From NCBI GenBank assembly GCA_002493945.1, contig DLAL01000008.1, positions 1 through 23,409 of the forward strand: a stretch of DNA of 23,409 nucleotides, in the 5' to 3' direction. The first letter of the stretch is position 1, and each line of letters starts with the position of its first letter. Both the position numbers and the translations under genes were made by a program. The stretch is from Porphyromonadaceae bacterium UBA7048 (lineage in GTDB: Bacteria; Bacteroidota; Bacteroidia; Bacteroidales; Muribaculaceae). The notes beneath the pieces are model-generated. The model ran no database searches and had not been told where the DNA came from. It saw nothing but the letters and a program-made list of their open reading frames with translations. Shown one piece after another: positions 22,113 to 23,409 of the stretch.

Positions 22113-23177
22113 ATGAGCATTCCTACCCCGACTGATGCTTCTATAATATTGACTTACAGATGTCCTATGCGTTGCAAGATGTGCAACATCTGGAAGTATC
22201 CGACTGACAGGCGTGAAGAGATTCGCGCAGAGGATTTGCGCAGCTTGCCTCAGCTTAAGTTCATAAATCTTACCGGCGGTGAGCCATTCATCCGCGAGGA
22301 CCTGCCCGAGATTGTCGAGGAATGTTTCCGTCACACTCCGCGTATCGTCATCTCGACTTCGGGATGGTTCGACGACCGCGTGATCGAGCTTGCCCGGCGC
22401 TTCCCCAACATAGGCATCCGTATTTCCATAGAAGGTCTGCGCCAGAAGAACGATGAACTCCGCGGCCGCGAAGGCGGCTTCGACAAGGGCTACAACACCC
22501 TTGTGCGCCTGAAAGAAATGGGCGTGAAAGATATCGGCTTCGGATGCACCGTGTCGAACAACAACTCGTCGGACATGCTCGAGCTGTATGAACTGAGCCA
22601 TAAGCTGGGTATGGAGTTCGCTACGGCGGCATTCCACAACTCATACTATTTCCATAAAGACGATAACACCATCACCAATCGCGAGAAGGTGTGCGCTGAC
22701 TTCGAGGAGCTCATCCGTCGGCAGCTCGCCGAGAACAGTCCCAAAGCCTGGTTCAGAGCCTTCTTCAACATGGGTCTCATTAATTATATAGAAGGCGGCC
22801 GCCGCATGCTTCCCTGCGAGGCAGGCTCGGCCAACTTCTTCATCGACCCGTGGGGCGAGGTATTCCCCTGCAACGGCATGGAGGAGAAGTACTGGAAGGA
22901 GTCGATGGGAAATATCCACGAAGCGGATTTCATGACCATATGGCAGAGCGAGAAGGCACAGGAAGTGCGGCGCCTCGTCGCCCGCTGTCCCAAGAACTGC
23001 TGGATGGTGGGTACGGCATCGCCCGTCATGCACCGTTATATAAAGCATCCGCTGAAGTGGGTTATCAAGAACAAGGTCCGTTCTATCGTCGGTCTGAAGC
23101 CGTGCCTCGACAAGCAGTGGTACGACGTAGGGCAGGATCCCCGTCAGGGAGTGCTGCCCGGACAGGCGGAAAAGTAG
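22113..23177 (+). CDS. Radical SAM protein with SPASM-like C-terminal domain
   Basis: This 354-residue protein starts at ATG 22113; an in-frame TTG at 22086 would add nine residues and is less likely. The radical SAM cluster motif CPMRCKMC gives Cys17, Cys21 and Cys24, and the SAM-binding motif GGEP is at 55-58. A second cysteine set in the C-terminal part (C235, C253, C292, C296) around CEAGSANFFIDPWGEVFPCNG is typical of SPASM/twitch domains that hold auxiliary iron-sulfur clusters. Such proteins modify peptides or small molecules, and in Bacteroidota they are often found near cell-surface glycan or glycosyltransferase genes. No precursor peptide or partner gene is visible here. It is separated from the GH43 gene by a terminator, so it is probably not part of the PUL. 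No promoter could be identified. Confidence 0.88.
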   Translation: MSIPTPTDASIILTYRCPMRCKMCNIWKYPTDRREEIRAEDLRSLPQLKFINLTGGEPFIREDLPEIVEECFRHTPRIVISTSGWFDDRVIELARRFPNIGIRISIEGLRQKNDELRGREGGFDKGYNTLVRLKEMGVKDIGFGCTVSNNNSSDMLELYELSHKLGMEFATAAFHNSYYFHKDDNTITNREKVCADFEELIRRQLAENSPKAWFRAFFNMGLINYIEGGRRMLPCEAGSANFFIDPWGEVFPCNGMEEKYWKESMGNIHEADFMTIWQSEKAQEVRRLVARCPKNCWMVGTASPVMHRYIKHPLKWVIKNKVRSIVGLKPCLDKQWYDVGQDPRQGVLPGQAEK

Positions 23178-23339
23178 GGCAGTGGCACCGGCCCTGAAAT
23201 TTTTGGGAATCCCGTAAAACAAAAAAAGCCGTATAAAGTTCACGATAGTGCTTAGAGGGGCCTCTGAGGGCGAAAAACGGTCCTAATGGCCTGAAAAGTC
23301 GTGGCTTGGGGCTGATTTTTGGCATAAAAATAAACGCTG

Positions 23340-23379
23340 CCAAATGTTAAAAAAGTGTTAAACGCCGAAAAACATTTGG
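23340..23379. promoter_or_regulatory. Inverted repeat overlapping the right-edge promoter
   Basis: CCAAATGTT (23340-23348) and AACATTTGG (23371-23379) are perfect 9-bp arms with a 22-nt spacer. The right arm contains the -33 element of the next promoter. Inside, TGTTAAA occurs twice, 11 bp apart (one helical turn). This could be an operator for the gene beyond the window. Confidence 0.4.
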
Positions 23380-23406
23380 AGAATTCGGAAAGAGGGCGTA
23401 ACTTTG
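23375..23406 (+). promoter_or_regulatory. Strong predicted promoter for a gene outside the window
   Basis: TTTG (23375-23378) is followed after 20 bp by TAACTTTG (23399-23406), an exact match to both Bacteroidota promoter elements. The downstream gene is not in the window. The 230 bp from 23178 hold no other recognised feature. Confidence 0.75.
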
Positions 23407-23409
23407 CAC

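Noticed and set aside
20919..23252. The 12-mer CACGATAGTGCT occurs at 20919-20930 and again at 23241-23252, both intergenic
   Set aside because: Several 12-bp matches are expected by chance in a window of this size, and the flanks do not match.
23178..23340. Possible terminator after the radical SAM gene (GGGAATCCC, AGAGGGGCCTCT)
   Set aside because: The stems are only 3-5 bp with very small loops and no T-run directly after; not convincing.
1..23409. CRISPR arrays, tRNA or rRNA genes, and integrase or attachment sites
   Set aside because: I saw no regularly spaced repeats, cloverleaf sequences, rRNA segments or integrase-like proteins in the window.

Overview
This is a GC-rich window (mostly around 58-60% by eye, with AT-rich intergenic gaps) from a member of the Bacteroidota. 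Evidence: a SusC/SusD pair, a hybrid two-component system (HTCS), two proteins with type IX secretion (T9SS)-like C-terminal tails, and several TAnnTTTG-type -7 promoter elements. The high GC and the short T9SS-like tails fit Muribaculaceae or a related Bacteroidales family better than classical Bacteroides; that placement is inference. The core is one polysaccharide utilization locus (PUL).

Layout. 1-234: the 3' end of an unidentified plus-strand gene, a 15-bp direct repeat, and the terminator that closes the PUL. 235-14640: an eight-gene minus-strand operon. In transcription order it encodes SusC, SusD, a GH43-fold lipoprotein in the surface-glycan-binding slot, an FG-GAP/VCBS protein with a T9SS-like tail, a small Ig-like protein with a T9SS type A tail, a BNR-propeller (sialidase/GH93-like) hydrolase, a GH2 glycosidase, and an (alpha/alpha)-toroid glycosidase-like protein. 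14641-14954: the susC promoter region, with a perfect 10-bp-arm palindrome and the terminator of the next gene. 14955-16695: a lipoprotein gene and a GNAT acetyltransferase/small-protein pair that looks like a toxin-antitoxin module, inserted between the PUL operon and its regulator. 16794-20786: an HTCS gene interrupted by an in-frame TAG. 20988-21902: a divergently transcribed catalytic GH43 with its own terminator. 22113-23177: a radical SAM/SPASM protein. 23178-23409: intergenic, ending in a strong promoter for a gene outside the window.

How the genes work together. SusC/SusD would import oligosaccharides that the lipoprotein and the secreted FG-GAP/Ig proteins help capture. The BNR, GH2, toroid and GH43 proteins would trim them, and the HTCS would sense a released sugar and activate susC. 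GH43, GH2, a possible GH93-like propeller and a toroid together suggest an arabinose- and/or galactose-containing plant glycan, but the substrate is not proven by sequence.

Most notable observations: (1) the HTCS is split by one in-frame amber codon; (2) the GH43-fold lipoprotein has lost all three catalytic acidic residues that are intact in the GH43 enzyme 11 kb away, so it is probably a glycan-binding pseudoenzyme; (3) a 17-bp-stem hairpin followed by a promoter-like box divides the PUL operon in two; (4) a perfect palindrome lies upstream of susC; (5) the GNAT module has a promoter with an overlapping operator-like repeat.
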